A stretch of DNA of 64,000 bases, taken from Actinomadura atramentaria DSM 43919. Lineage in GTDB: Bacteria; Actinomycetota; Actinomycetes; Streptosporangiales; Streptosporangiaceae. Numbering within the stretch: the stretch's first letter is position 1; each line of letters opens with the position of its first letter. The position numbers and the translations under genes were made by a program. The notes under the pieces were generated by a model. The model was not told the DNA's origin. It saw only the letters and a program-made list of their open reading frames with translations, and searched no databases. Below are positions 9,483 to 17,913 of this stretch, piece by piece. The stretch covers positions 1-64,000 of the forward strand of contig NZ_KB907224.1 of assembly GCF_000381885.1 (NCBI RefSeq). Reading direction: 5' to 3'.

Positions 9483-9606
9483 GCCGTTACGCTGTGCGTC
9501 CACGCCGGACCCCCGCTCATCGCACCGATTCCCTGTCACGATAACTGCCGTTCGACCGGATTCGGTTCCCGCCGCGGGCGCCGGTCGCCACCCCAGGGGA
9601 GGACCC

Positions 9607-10128
9607 GTGACCCAGCCGTGGGCCGTACGGCCCGAGACCGCCGCCGACCGCGCCGCCGTCCGCCGCGTCGTGACCGAGGCGTTCCCGACCCCCGCCGAGG
9701 CCGACCTGGTCGACGCGCTGCGCGCCGACCCCGCCTGGCTGCCCGGCCTGTCCTGGGTCGCGACCGGCCCCGGCGGCGAGATCGCCGGGCACGCGCTCCT
9801 CACCCGCTGCCGCATCGCCGAACCCGGCGGGCGCGCGGGGGACGCGGTGGCGCTCGCGCCCGTCGCCGTCCGGCCCGCCCGGCAGCGGACCGGCGCGGGC
9901 ACCGCCGTCGTCGGGGCCGCCCTGGACGCCGCCCGCCGCGCCGGGGAGACCCTCGCCGTCGTGCTGGGCGACCCCGCCTACTACCCGCGGTTCGGGTTCG
10001 TCCCGGCGTCCCGGTTCGGCGTCCGCGCGCCGTTCGAGGTCCCCGCGGACGCGCTGATGGCGCTGCCGCTGCGCGACGGCCCCGTCCCGGCCGGGACGAT
10101 CCGCTACCCGGCGCCCTTCGGGGTGTGA
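9607..10128 (+). CDS. GNAT-family N-acetyltransferase
   Basis: A 173-residue acetyl-CoA-dependent transferase of the YhbS-like subgroup. The acetyl-CoA-binding loop is APVAVRPARQRTGAGTAVV, followed by VVLGDPAYYPRFGFVPA, a signature of this subgroup. The GTG start at 9607 is set by a good AGGGGAGGA ribosome-binding site 4-12 bases upstream. The substrate cannot be predicted. It is convergent with the ABC permease gene, 14 bp away, with no clear terminator between. Confidence 0.85.
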   Translation: MTQPWAVRPETAADRAAVRRVVTEAFPTPAEADLVDALRADPAWLPGLSWVATGPGGEIAGHALLTRCRIAEPGGRAGDAVALAPVAVRPARQRTGAGTAVVGAALDAARRAGETLAVVLGDPAYYPRFGFVPASRFGVRAPFEVPADALMALPLRDGPVPAGTIRYPAPFGV

Positions 10129-10142
10129 GGGACGGCGGCGGG

Positions 10143-10967
10143 TCAGCGGCCGCGCCGCCGGTAGGCGCGGGCCGTCAGCGGGACGAACACCGCCAGCAGC
10201 GCCGCCGACCACCCCAGCACCGCCAGCGACGGATGCGCCAGCGGCCACGGCGCGTCCCCCGCCGGAACCCCCGGGTTCCCGAACAGCACCCGGTTGGACG
10301 CCGTCAGCGCGCTCACCGGACTCCACTCCGCGACCGTCCGCAGCCACCCCGGCATCCCCGCCGTGGGAACGTAGGCGTTCGACAGCATCGACAGCGGCAG
10401 CACCAGCGGCCCCAGCCGGTCGGCGACCTCCTCGCTGCGCGCGACCAGCCCCAGGTAGCAGCCCAGCCAGCTCAGCGCGTACCGCAGCACCAGCAGCAGC
10501 GCGAACGCCTCCGCCGCGCGCACCGCGCCCCGGTGCGGCGCCCACCCGACCAGCAGGCCCGCCCCCACCATGACCACCAGGCCGAGGGAGCCGCCGACCA
10601 GGTCCGCGCCGGTGTGCCCGAACGGCACCGCCGACCGCGCCATCGGCATCGCCCGGAACCGGTCCATCACCCCCTTCTCGGCGTCGGCGGCGACCTTCTG
10701 CGTCACCGCCATCAGCGACGTCAGCGTCACCATCGAGAACAGGCCCGGCATCAGGAACTCGCGGTAGTCCCCGCCGCCCGGCACGCTGATCGCGCTGCCG
10801 AACACGTACCCGAACAGCACGACCATCACGGCCGGGAACACCAGCGCCCCGACCAGCTCGCCCGGCCGGTGCCGCAGGTGCCCCAGCTCGCGGCCGACCA
10901 GCGCCGCGCCGTCGCTGAACGTCCACCGCAGCCGCGCCAGCCGGCCCGGGACCGCCGCCGCGCTCAT
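10143..10967 (-). CDS. ABC-2 type exporter permease (DrrB-like)
   Basis: A 274-residue membrane protein with six predicted helices. It has the daunorubicin-resistance DrrB signature: cytoplasmic N-terminus, ELGHLRHRPGELVGALVFPAVMV, the KGVMDRFRAMPMARSAV coupling loop, and a C-terminal WSPVSALT motif. It should form the transmembrane half of a drug or lipid exporter with the ATPase encoded just upstream, whose stop codon overlaps this ATG (ATGA at 10964-10967). Substrate unknown. The divergent TetR gene suggests induction by a small molecule. Confidence 0.88.
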   Translation of the reverse strand: MSAAAVPGRLARLRWTFSDGAALVGRELGHLRHRPGELVGALVFPAVMVVLFGYVFGSAISVPGGGDYREFLMPGLFSMVTLTSLMAVTQKVAADAEKGVMDRFRAMPMARSAVPFGHTGADLVGGSLGLVVMVGAGLLVGWAPHRGAVRAAEAFALLLVLRYALSWLGCYLGLVARSEEVADRLGPLVLPLSMLSNAYVPTAGMPGWLRTVAEWSPVSALTASNRVLFGNPGVPAGDAPWPLAHPSLAVLGWSAALLAVFVPLTARAYRRRGR

Positions 10968-11941
10968 CGGGCCGCCGCCGGTGCCGCGTCCGGTGCCGTG
11001 TTCTCGGCGGGGCGGCCGGTCAGGGACAGGAACACCTCGTCCAGCGTCGGGCGGCGCAGCGCCACGTCGGCGGCGTCGACCCCGGCGCGGTCCAGCGCCC
11101 GCACCGCCTCGGCCAGCCGCACCGCGCCCGCCGCGACCGGGACGCTGAACCGGCCCGGCCCGGCCTCGACGGCCGGGCGCGCGCCCGGCAGCGTCGCCAG
11201 CGCCGCCGCCGTCGCCGCGGCCTGCGCGGGGTCGGCGACGACGACGTCCAGGTGGTCCCCGATCCGCGCCTTCAGCGCGTCGGGGCTGCCGGTGGCGATG
11301 ACGCGGCCGTGGTCGACGACCGCGATCTGGTCGGCGAGCCGGTCGGCCTCCTCCAGGTACTGGGTGGTCAGCAGCACCGTCGTGCCGTCGGCGGCCAGCG
11401 CGCGGACCGCGTCCCAGATCCCGGTGCGGCCGCGCGGGTCCAGGCCCGTCGTCGGCTCGTCCAGGAACAGCACGTCGGGCCGCAGGATCAGGCTCGCGAC
11501 CAGGTCCAGGCGGCGGCGCATCCCGCCGGAGTAGCCGCCCGCCAGGCGGTCGGCGGCCGCGGCCAGCCCGAACCGCTCCAGCAGCTCGTCGGCGCGGGCG
11601 CGCGCCGCGCGGCGCGTCAGGTGGTGCAGCCGCCCGAACATGCGCAGGTTCTCGCGGCCGGTGAGCCGCCCGTCGACGGCCGCGTGCTGCCCGGCCAGGC
11701 CGATGCGGGCGCGGACGCGGTCGGCGTCGCGGACGACGTCGAACCCGGCGACGCGGGCGCGCCCGGCGTCGGGGCCGGTGAGCGTGGCCAGGACGCGGAC
11801 GGCGGTGGTCTTGCCCGCGCCGTTGGGGCCGAGGACCCCGCAGACCGTCCCGGCGGGCACCGCCAGGTCCAGTCCGCGCAGCGCGCGCGTGGCGCCGAAG
11901 CGCTTGTGCAGCCCCTCGGCCAGGACGATCGGGTCGGACAT
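10964..11941 (-). CDS. ABC exporter ATP-binding protein (DrrA-like)
   Basis: A 325-residue nucleotide-binding subunit. Walker A GPNGAGKTT, signature YSGGMRRRLD, Walker B VLFLDEPTTGLDP and the H-loop TTQYLEEAD are all present, followed by the DrrA-type C-terminal extension ending in LRRPTLDEVFLSLTG. ATG 11941 (MSDPIV) is preferred over upstream in-frame ATGs because it begins the family's conserved region and leaves the operator repeats outside the coding sequence. It is the first gene of a two-gene exporter operon and is divergent from a TetR repressor gene. Confidence 0.9.
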   Translation of the reverse strand: MSDPIVLAEGLHKRFGATRALRGLDLAVPAGTVCGVLGPNGAGKTTAVRVLATLTGPDAGRARVAGFDVVRDADRVRARIGLAGQHAAVDGRLTGRENLRMFGRLHHLTRRAARARADELLERFGLAAAADRLAGGYSGGMRRRLDLVASLILRPDVLFLDEPTTGLDPRGRTGIWDAVRALAADGTTVLLTTQYLEEADRLADQIAVVDHGRVIATGSPDALKARIGDHLDVVVADPAQAAATAAALATLPGARPAVEAGPGRFSVPVAAGAVRLAEAVRALDRAGVDAADVALRRPTLDEVFLSLTGRPAENTAPDAAPAAAR

Positions 11942-11953
11942 CGGACCCCCCAT

Positions 11954-12012
11954 TGGGTACATCGTACGCAGTCGGATGCCGCGAGGGTAGGCCACTGGGT
12001 ACGACGTACGCA
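11954..12012. promoter_or_regulatory. Paired operator in the exporter/TetR divergent promoter
   Basis: Two copies of TGGGTACNNCGTACGCA, at 11954-11970 and 11996-12012, start 42 bp apart (four helical turns). Each contains the dyad GTAC-N3-GTAC (ATC and GAC as spacers). They lie between the exporter operon and the TetR gene, where an autoregulating TetR dimer pair would bind. Seen directly; binding is inferred. Confidence 0.7.
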
Positions 12013-12042
12013 ACTACACTCCTCCGACGTGAGGTGCAGCAG

Positions 12043-12762
12043 GTGAGCGACGACCAGGACCAGCCGATCTGGACGCGGCCCGAACGGCCCGCCCGCGGCC
12101 CCCGCCCGGCCTACAGCCGCGCGCGGATCACCGAGACGGCCGTCGCCATCGCCGACGCCGAGGGCATCGCCGCCGCCTCCATGCGCCGCATCGCCGCCGA
12201 CCTCGGCACCGGCGCGATGTCGCTGTACCGGTACGTGCCCTCCCGCGACGACCTCGTCGAACTGATGGTCGAGCACGCCTTCGGCGAACTCGACCTGCCC
12301 GACCGGCCCAGCGGCGACTGGCGCGCCGACCTGCGCCTGGGCGCGCACCGCCAGCACGACGCCCTGCTGCGCCACCCCTGGCTCGTCGACGTCCTGCGCG
12401 TCCGGCCCGCCTTCGGCCCCCACCAGCTCCGCTACATCGAGTTCATGATGGGCTCGCTGGACGTCGGCATCCCGATCGACGACATCATGACCTATGCCGG
12501 ACTCGTCTCCTCCTTCGTCACCGACGCCGCCCGCGACGAACTCCAGTGGGCCGAGATCACCCGCCGCACCGGCCGCACCGAGGCCGAGTGGATGCGCGCC
12601 AACGCCGCCTACGTCGCCTCGGTCGTCGAATCCGGCCGCTACCCCATGATGACCCGCATCGTCCGCGACGCCCGCCGCCCCCACCTGCCCGCCGGGCAGC
12701 GCTTCGAGCACGACCTCGAACGCGTCCTGGACTGCGTCGCCGCCATGCTGCCCCCCGCCTGA
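12043..12762 (+). CDS. TetR-family transcriptional regulator
   Basis: A 239-residue repressor: N-terminal helix-turn-helix (RITETAVAIADAEG, MRRIAADLGTGAMSLYRYVPSRDDLVELM) and a TetR_C-type ligand-binding domain with the usual RHPWLVDVL and SGRYPMM motifs. GTG 12043 is chosen because earlier in-frame codons run through the operator repeats. It is divergent from a DrrAB-like exporter and most likely represses both itself and that operon, released by the exported compound. Ligand unknown. Confidence 0.88.
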   Translation: MSDDQDQPIWTRPERPARGPRPAYSRARITETAVAIADAEGIAAASMRRIAADLGTGAMSLYRYVPSRDDLVELMVEHAFGELDLPDRPSGDWRADLRLGAHRQHDALLRHPWLVDVLRVRPAFGPHQLRYIEFMMGSLDVGIPIDDIMTYAGLVSSFVTDAARDELQWAEITRRTGRTEAEWMRANAAYVASVVESGRYPMMTRIVRDARRPHLPAGQRFEHDLERVLDCVAAMLPPA

Positions 12763-12851
12763 CGGCCCGGCCCGCGGGTGAGCCCGGTCACCGCCGTTCA
12801 TGGACCGCGGCGGTGTTCCGTCTTGGTTCACGAGCGACGAACGGAGACGCC

Positions 12852-12896
12852 ATGACCACCCCCACCGCCGCAGCGCCCGGCGCGATCGGCCGCTGA
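12852..12896 (+). CDS. Possible 14-residue leader ORF before the sigma factor
   Basis: ATG at 12852 follows a reasonable GGAGA site and encodes 14 residues ending at TGA 12894-12896. The sigma-factor ATG begins 4 bases later and has no ribosome site of its own, so termination-reinitiation coupling is plausible. Alternatively it is the eroded start of a deleted gene; ECF41 loci often carry a carboxymuconolactone decarboxylase or epimerase gene here. No homology can be judged at this length. Confidence 0.35.
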   Translation: MTTPTAAAPGAIGR

Positions 12897-12900
12897 CCCG

Positions 12901-13812
12901 ATGCCCGCCCCCGACCCCTACGCCGACCTGCGGCCCCGGGCCTTCGCCATCGCCTACCAGATGCTCGGCAGCGTCGGCGACGCCGAAGACGTCGTGCAGG
13001 AGGCGCTCCTGCGCCTGCACCGCGCCCGCCGCGACGGCGAGACGATCACCGCGCCGCGCGCGTACGTCTCCACCCTGGTCACCCGGCTGGCCATCGACCA
13101 GCTGCGCTCCGCGCGGGCGCGGCGGGAGCGGTACGTCGGCGAATGGCTCCCCGAACCGCTGGCCGCCGAGCCGTCGCCCGGCGAGCACGCCGAGACCGCC
13201 GACGCGCTGTCGCTCGCCGTCCTGGTGCTGCTGGAGACCCTCACACCGCGGCAGCGGGCCGCGTTCCTGCTCCGCGAGGTGTTCCAGTACCCCTACACCG
13301 ACGTCGCCGAGATCATCGGCACCGACGTGGACACCACGCGGCACCTGGTCGCGCGGGCCCGCCGGCACGTCCGCGAACGCCGACCGCGCCACCGGGCCAC
13401 CCGCGAGGAGCAGCGGCGACTCGCCGGACGCTTCTTCGCCGCCGTCCAGGACGGCGACCTGCCCGCACTGGAGGAACTGCTCGCGCGGGACGTCGCCATG
13501 CACGGCGACGGCGGCGGCCGGGTGCCCGCGCTCGGACGGCCCCTCAACGGACGGCGGCCCGTGGCGCGCGTCCTGGCCCGCACGGCGCCCCTGCTCGCCC
13601 GCGCCGGCGGCCTGCGCTTCCACCCCGCCCGGATCAACGGCCGGCCGGGCGCCCTGACCCTGGACGCGCGCGACCTCCTGGTCGCCGTGCTGAGCCTCGA
13701 CATCGCCGACGGCCGCATCCAGACCATCCACTCCATCGTCAACCCCGACAAGCTCCGGCACCTCGGCCGGGTCGGCGACCTCGGCGCCCTGATCCGCGCC
13801 GACGACGCCTGA
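12901..13812 (+). CDS. ECF41-group RNA polymerase sigma factor (SigJ-like)
   Basis: A 303-residue extracytoplasmic-function sigma factor. Sigma-2 (RAFAIAYQMLGSVGDAEDVVQEALLR) and sigma-4 (LLETLTPRQRAAFLLREVF...) are followed by a SnoaL-like C-terminal domain of about 110 residues. Three ECF41 hallmarks are visible: the linker WLPEP, the DGGGR turn and the NPDKL motif near the end. In this group the C-terminal domain replaces an anti-sigma factor and acts as a built-in switch. The DoxX-like gene 51 bp downstream is a common ECF41 partner. No good ECF41-type promoter was found by eye. Confidence 0.92.
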   Translation: MPAPDPYADLRPRAFAIAYQMLGSVGDAEDVVQEALLRLHRARRDGETITAPRAYVSTLVTRLAIDQLRSARARRERYVGEWLPEPLAAEPSPGEHAETADALSLAVLVLLETLTPRQRAAFLLREVFQYPYTDVAEIIGTDVDTTRHLVARARRHVRERRPRHRATREEQRRLAGRFFAAVQDGDLPALEELLARDVAMHGDGGGRVPALGRPLNGRRPVARVLARTAPLLARAGGLRFHPARINGRPGALTLDARDLLVAVLSLDIADGRIQTIHSIVNPDKLRHLGRVGDLGALIRADDA

Positions 13813-13863
13813 ACCCGCACCGACCAACACCCCGGACCCAAGACCGTCGCAGGAGAACCCCTC

Positions 13864-14247
13864 ATGAACCTCGCACTGTGGATCGGCGCCGGAATCCTGG
13901 CCGTGATCGCCCTCGCGGGCGGCGCCGTCAAGACGTCCGCGCCGAAGGAGAAGCTGGCCGCGTCGCCCGGCGGGGAATGGACGCGGGACGTCGGCGCCGG
14001 CGCCGTCAAGGCCCTCGGCGCGCTGGAGATCCTGGCCGCCGTCGGCCTGGTCCTCCCGGCCGCGACCGGCGTCGCGCCGGTCCTGGTGCCGGTCACCGCC
14101 CTGTGCTGGGTCCTGCTGATGGCCGGTGCGGCGACCGTCCACGGCCGACGCGGCGAACACCGGTTCGCGGCCCTGAACCTGGCCTACCTCGCGCTCGCGG
14201 CGTTCATCGCCTGGGGCCGCCTCGGACCGGAGTCCTTCACCGGCTGA
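13864..14247 (+). CDS. DoxX-family small membrane protein
   Basis: A 127-residue protein with four predicted helices: MNLALWIGAGILAVIALAGG, a second around ALGALEILAAVGLVLP, a third VLVPVTALCWVLLMAG, and a last one LNLAYLALAAFIAW. The basic KTSAPKEKL loop and the GGEW segment fit the DoxX-like family found beside ECF41 sigma factors. The start has an AGGAGAA ribosome site. It is probably the sigma factor's target or co-transcribed partner; molecular role unknown, with redox or membrane stress suspected from the family. Confidence 0.82.
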   Translation: MNLALWIGAGILAVIALAGGAVKTSAPKEKLAASPGGEWTRDVGAGAVKALGALEILAAVGLVLPAATGVAPVLVPVTALCWVLLMAGAATVHGRRGEHRFAALNLAYLALAAFIAWGRLGPESFTG

Positions 14248-14253
14248 CGCCCC

Positions 14254-15435
14254 TCACAGGCCGAGGCGCGCCACCGGGTTGTCCAGGTGGCCGCGCCCCG
14301 ACCGCCAGTAGTGCAGCACCATCATCAGCCCCGTCCACCGGCCGTGGTCGGCGATCCGGCTCGGCGCCGCGCCCGCCGTCGCCGCGCCCGTCGCGAACCC
14401 CGCCCGCAGCCCGTGCCAGGAGTACCGCGCCGGGTCCTCCAGCCGCGCCCCGTCCCGCCGCGCCCGCGCCACCGCCGCCCGCAGCAGGTCGTTGAGCGCC
14501 TGCCCGGTGATCGGCGCGGGCACCGGGCCACCCCGCCCCCCGTAACCGGGCGTCCCGGCGATCCGCCCGCGCCGGTCCACGCCCCGCACCAGCGGGCCGC
14601 CGCCCACCCCGTGCGCGGCCAGCGTGTCCAGCCACGCCCGCGTGATCCGCACCGGGCACGTCTCCAGATGCGCGCCGTAGGGGACGGGCACGTCCACCCC
14701 GCGCCCGTCCTGGTCGGTCTTGGACGCCGCGATCCGCACCGACAGGCCGTGCTCGGTGAACCGCACGTCCCCGACCCGCAGATTCCGCACCTCCGACGCC
14801 CGCGCCGCCAGCGCCAGCCCCAGCACCAGCGCGCACTGGTCCCGCAGCACCCGCACCGCCGCCAGCTCACCGGCCGCGACACCGTCCAGCAGGGCGTGGA
14901 CCATCGGGCGCAGCACGTCCGCCGTGATCGGCAGCGACTGACGGGACCGGGGCAGCGGCACCGGCCCGGCCGTGCCCGCCGTCCCTCCCGTGTCGGCGGC
15001 GCGGTCGCGGCGCGCCCTGACCTCCCGCCGGTAGTCGCGCAGCGCCAGCCGCGCCAGCCGCGCGTTGACCGGCGTCCCGTTGAGCTGGTGCGCCGACTGC
15101 ACGCACCCCAGCACCTGCTCGATCGTCGCCGGACCCGGCGGCCCGCCGTACTGCGTCACCGTCGTGGTCAGGTGGTGGACGTACTCGGCGAGCGTCGCCG
15201 CCGTCGCCGGCAGCGCCGACCGCCCCCGCAGCCAGCACCACCGCGAGAACGCCGCCCAGTGCCGCTCGTAGGCGCGGACCGTCGCCGGCGCCAGCCCCCC
15301 GCCGACCCGCGCCGCCGCCTCCGGCGACAGCGCGTCGTCCGGCGTCCGCGCGGGCGGCGCGACCGGCCGCCGCGCCGGACCCGGCGCCAACTCCGCGGGC
15401 ACCGGCGAATCAGGAGGCTGCGCCGAGATCACCAC
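14254..15435 (-). CDS. Tyrosine recombinase / phage-type integrase
   Basis: A 393-residue site-specific recombinase. The SAM-like core-binding domain is LAPATVRAYERHWAAFSRWC. Catalytic residues are visible: Arg in LAARASEVRNL, Lys in AASKTDQDGRG, the HGLR box in SWHGLRAGFAT, His/Trp in DHGRWTG and the nucleophile Tyr in VLHYWRS. The GTG start at 15435 (or 15432) lies inside an 11-bp tandem repeat, so the repeats overlap its translation start. No excisionase, replication gene or att direct repeat is evident nearby, so it may be a stand-alone remnant of an integrated element or a chromosomal recombinase. Confidence 0.85.
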   Translation of the reverse strand: MVISAQPPDSPVPAELAPGPARRPVAPPARTPDDALSPEAAARVGGGLAPATVRAYERHWAAFSRWCWLRGRSALPATAATLAEYVHHLTTTVTQYGGPPGPATIEQVLGCVQSAHQLNGTPVNARLARLALRDYRREVRARRDRAADTGGTAGTAGPVPLPRSRQSLPITADVLRPMVHALLDGVAAGELAAVRVLRDQCALVLGLALAARASEVRNLRVGDVRFTEHGLSVRIAASKTDQDGRGVDVPVPYGAHLETCPVRITRAWLDTLAAHGVGGGPLVRGVDRRGRIAGTPGYGGRGGPVPAPITGQALNDLLRAAVARARRDGARLEDPARYSWHGLRAGFATGAATAGAAPSRIADHGRWTGLMMVLHYWRSGRGHLDNPVARLGL

Positions 15436-15482
15436 ACCGTCACCACACCGTCACCACGCCGTCACCACGCCGTCACCACGCT
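15430..15482. repeat. 11-bp tandem repeat at the integrase start
   Basis: Two copies of CACCACACCGT (15430-15451) are followed by two of CACCACGCCGT (15452-15473) and a partial fifth. On the minus strand the units read as repeated GTG/ACG codons across the integrase start, so start-codon choice and upstream protein-binding would both change with copy number. Confidence 0.85.
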
Positions 15483-15565
15483 CCGTTCCATCGCGCCCGC
15501 ACCGCCGCCCAGTGTGCCGCGCCGCCCGCCCCGCCGCGAACGCGCGGCACCCCGGGAACGCGAAA

Positions 15566-15586
15566 GGCGAGGGGGAACCCCTCGCC
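15566..15586. other. Perfect 9-bp hairpin in the integrase/helR intergenic region
   Basis: GGCGAGGGG (15566-15574) pairs with CCCCTCGCC (15578-15586) across a 3-base loop. It sits between the divergent integrase and HelR-type genes, 24 bp before the rifamycin-associated element. It could be a transcript hairpin of the integrase leader. The rest of 15436-15738 holds only the RAE and a presumptive promoter. Confidence 0.5.
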
Positions 15587-15609
15587 ATATCCAACGTATA
15601 GCGCACCGG

Positions 15610-15645
15610 GGGGCTTGCGGCAAGACCCCCCTCGTGCCCCACAAT
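15610..15645 (+). promoter_or_regulatory. Rifamycin-associated element (RAE) with promoter
   Basis: GGGGCTTGCGGCAAGACCC at 15610-15628 matches the 19-bp RAE consensus, as I remember it, at all but one position (A for G at position 16). RAEs lie upstream of rifamycin-inactivating enzymes and helR in actinomycetes and make them rifamycin-inducible. TTGCGG inside the element and CACAAT at 15640-15645, 19 bp apart, could be the -35 and -10 boxes, giving a leader of about 90 bases to the TTG start. Confidence 0.85.
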
Positions 15646-15738
15646 CGTCGACCTCGGGCGCGCGACCTGCGCAAACGCCCACCCGCCAGCACGCACCACG
15701 GGCCGCCGCCGCGCGGCCCGAGAACGGAGCCCCTCCAC

Positions 15739-17904
15739 TTGGAACCGCTGACCGCCGGCGCCTTCGACCTCCCCGAGCACCTCGCCGCCAAGGCCGACCC
15801 CGCGCTCATCGCCGGCGACGAGCGCCACTTCGCCGCCGTCGCGGACCGCCTCGCCGCGTCCGTCGCCGACCTCGCCGACCGCCTGGACGCCGCGCGCCGC
15901 GCCCCCGGCGGCCGCGGCCGGCAGGCGCTGGAGCGCGACATGGAAATCCACCGGCTGTCCGCGCGGCTGCGCACCCTGCGCCGCTTCGGCCTGGACCTGT
16001 GCCTGGGCCGCATGGTCGCCGCGGACGGCACCGGACCCCTCTACGTCGGACGCCTCGGCCTCACCGACGCCGACGGCCGCCGCCTGCTCCTCGACTGGCG
16101 CTCCCCCGCCGCCGAACCGTTCTTCGGCGCGACCCACGCCGACCCGATGGGCCTGGCCAGCCGCCGCCGCTACCGCTGGACCGACGGCCGCGTCAGCGAC
16201 TACTGGGACGAGGTGTTCACCCCCGACGGCCTCACCGGCCACGCCGCCCTGGACGACCAGTCCGCGTTCATCGCCGGCCTCGGCGGCACCCGCTCGGCGC
16301 GGATGCGCGACGTCCTCGGCACCATCCAGGCCGACCAGAACGCCGTCATCCGCGCCGGATCGAGCGGCACCCTCGTCGTGGACGGCGGCCCCGGCACCGG
16401 CAAGACCGTCGTCGCCCTGCACCGCGCCGCCTACCTGCTGCACGCCGACCCGCGCCTGGGCCGGAACCGCGGCGGCGTGCTGTTCGTCGGCCCCCACCAG
16501 CCCTACCTGGCCTACGTCGCCGACGTCCTGCCCAGCCTCGGCGAGGACGGCGTCCAGACCTGCACCCTGCGCGACCTCGTCCCCGAGGGCGCCGCCGCCC
16601 CGGCCGAGACCGACCCCGACGTCGCCCGGCTCAAGGCGTCCGCCGCGCTCGTCGACGCGATCGAGCCCGCCGTCCGCTTCTACGAGCGGCCGCCCGCGCG
16701 CGCCACCGCCGTCACCACCCCCTGGGCCGACACCGAGGTCACCCCCGCCGACTGGGCCGAGGCGTTCGCCGCCGCCGAACCCGGCGTCCCCCACAACGAG
16801 GCCCGCGACCGCATCTGGGACGAGCTGCTGAGCATCCTGACCGACAAGCACGCCGACGCCCCGGCCGACGCCGTCCGCGCCGCCCTGGACCGCGACCGCG
16901 ACCTGCACGCGGCGTTCAACCGCGCCTGGCCGCCCATCGAACCCGCCGACCTCGTCGGGGACCTGTGGTCGGTGCCCGCCTACCTGCGGCTGTGCGCGCC
17001 CGGCCTGGACGCCGCCGACGTCCGGCGGCTCCAGCGCGACGACGCCCACGCCTGGACCGCCGCCGACCTGCCGCTCCTGGACGCCGCCCGGCACCGCCTC
17101 GGCGACCCGCGCGCGTCCGGCCGCGCCCGCCGCACGCGCGCCGCCGTCGCCGCCGAGCACGCGCGCCGCGCCGGCGTCATCGACCACATCCTCGCCGCCG
17201 ACGACGACGGCGAGGGCGCGGTCGCCATGCTGCGCGGCCGGGACCTGCGCGACGCCCTGGTCGAGGAGACCGCGGCGACCGCCCCCGACCCCGACCGCCT
17301 CGCCGGACCGTTCGCGCACGTCATCGTCGACGAGGCCCAGGAGCTGACGGACGCCCAGTGGCGGATGCTCCTGCGGCGCTGCCCGTCGCGGAGCCTCACC
17401 GTCGTCGGGGACCGCGCCCAGGCCCGCCACGGGTTCGCCGAGTCCTGGCGCGACCGCCTCGAACGCGTCGGCCTCGACCGGATCGAGCTGGCGTCCCTGA
17501 CGATCAACTACCGGACGCCCCGGGAGATCATGGCCGAGGCCGAACCCGTCATCCGCGCCGCGCTCCCCGACGCCAACGTGCCCGTCTCCGTCCGCGAGAG
17601 CGGCGTCCCCGTCACGCGCGGACCCGCCGCCGACCTGCGCGCGATCCTGGACGGCTGGCTCGCCGCGCACGCCGAGGGCACCGCATGCGTCATCGGCGCG
17701 CCCGACTTCCGGCCCGGGCCGCGCGTCCGGTCGCTGACGCCCGAGCTGGCCAAGGGCCTGGAGTTCGACCTGGTCGTCCTGGTCGACCCCGAGCGGTTCG
17801 GCGACGGGACCGAAGGGGCCATCGAAGGGGCCATTGAAGGGGCCGTCGACCGCTACGTCGCGATGACCCGCGCCACCCGGCGGCTCGTCGTCCTCACCAC
17901 CTGA
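15739..17904 (+). CDS. helR: HelR-type RNA polymerase-recycling ATPase (HelD family)
   Basis: A 721-residue superfamily 1 ATPase. The N-terminal region (1-200) has the HelD/HelR pattern with a predicted coiled-coil arm, followed by YVGRLGL...LLLDWRSPAAEPFF. Walker A DGGPGTGKTVV is near residues 214-224, Walker B VIVDEAQELTDAQW near 529, and later motifs LTINYRTPREI, ELAKGLEFDLVVLVD and YVAMTRATRRLVVLTT. HelR displaces rifamycin from RNA polymerase and gives resistance. The RAE 111 bp upstream fixes this identification and predicts rifamycin induction. The start is taken as TTG 15739 with GGAG about 9 bases before it. Near the C-terminus EGAIEGAIEGAV is a small in-frame repeat. Confidence 0.9.
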   Translation: MEPLTAGAFDLPEHLAAKADPALIAGDERHFAAVADRLAASVADLADRLDAARRAPGGRGRQALERDMEIHRLSARLRTLRRFGLDLCLGRMVAADGTGPLYVGRLGLTDADGRRLLLDWRSPAAEPFFGATHADPMGLASRRRYRWTDGRVSDYWDEVFTPDGLTGHAALDDQSAFIAGLGGTRSARMRDVLGTIQADQNAVIRAGSSGTLVVDGGPGTGKTVVALHRAAYLLHADPRLGRNRGGVLFVGPHQPYLAYVADVLPSLGEDGVQTCTLRDLVPEGAAAPAETDPDVARLKASAALVDAIEPAVRFYERPPARATAVTTPWADTEVTPADWAEAFAAAEPGVPHNEARDRIWDELLSILTDKHADAPADAVRAALDRDRDLHAAFNRAWPPIEPADLVGDLWSVPAYLRLCAPGLDAADVRRLQRDDAHAWTAADLPLLDAARHRLGDPRASGRARRTRAAVAAEHARRAGVIDHILAADDDGEGAVAMLRGRDLRDALVEETAATAPDPDRLAGPFAHVIVDEAQELTDAQWRMLLRRCPSRSLTVVGDRAQARHGFAESWRDRLERVGLDRIELASLTINYRTPREIMAEAEPVIRAALPDANVPVSVRESGVPVTRGPAADLRAILDGWLAAHAEGTACVIGAPDFRPGPRVRSLTPELAKGLEFDLVVLVDPERFGDGTEGAIEGAIEGAVDRYVAMTRATRRLVVLTT

Positions 17905-17913
17905 CGGCCGCCC

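Noticed and set aside
7434..11534. 1366-codon plus-strand frame
   Set aside because: Crosses several unrelated genes on both strands and reads as Arg/Pro-rich noise.
12781..12830. ECF41-type autoregulated promoter before the sigma gene
   Set aside because: A GGTCACC and a CGTC box exist but are 26 bp apart, too far for the group's usual spacing.
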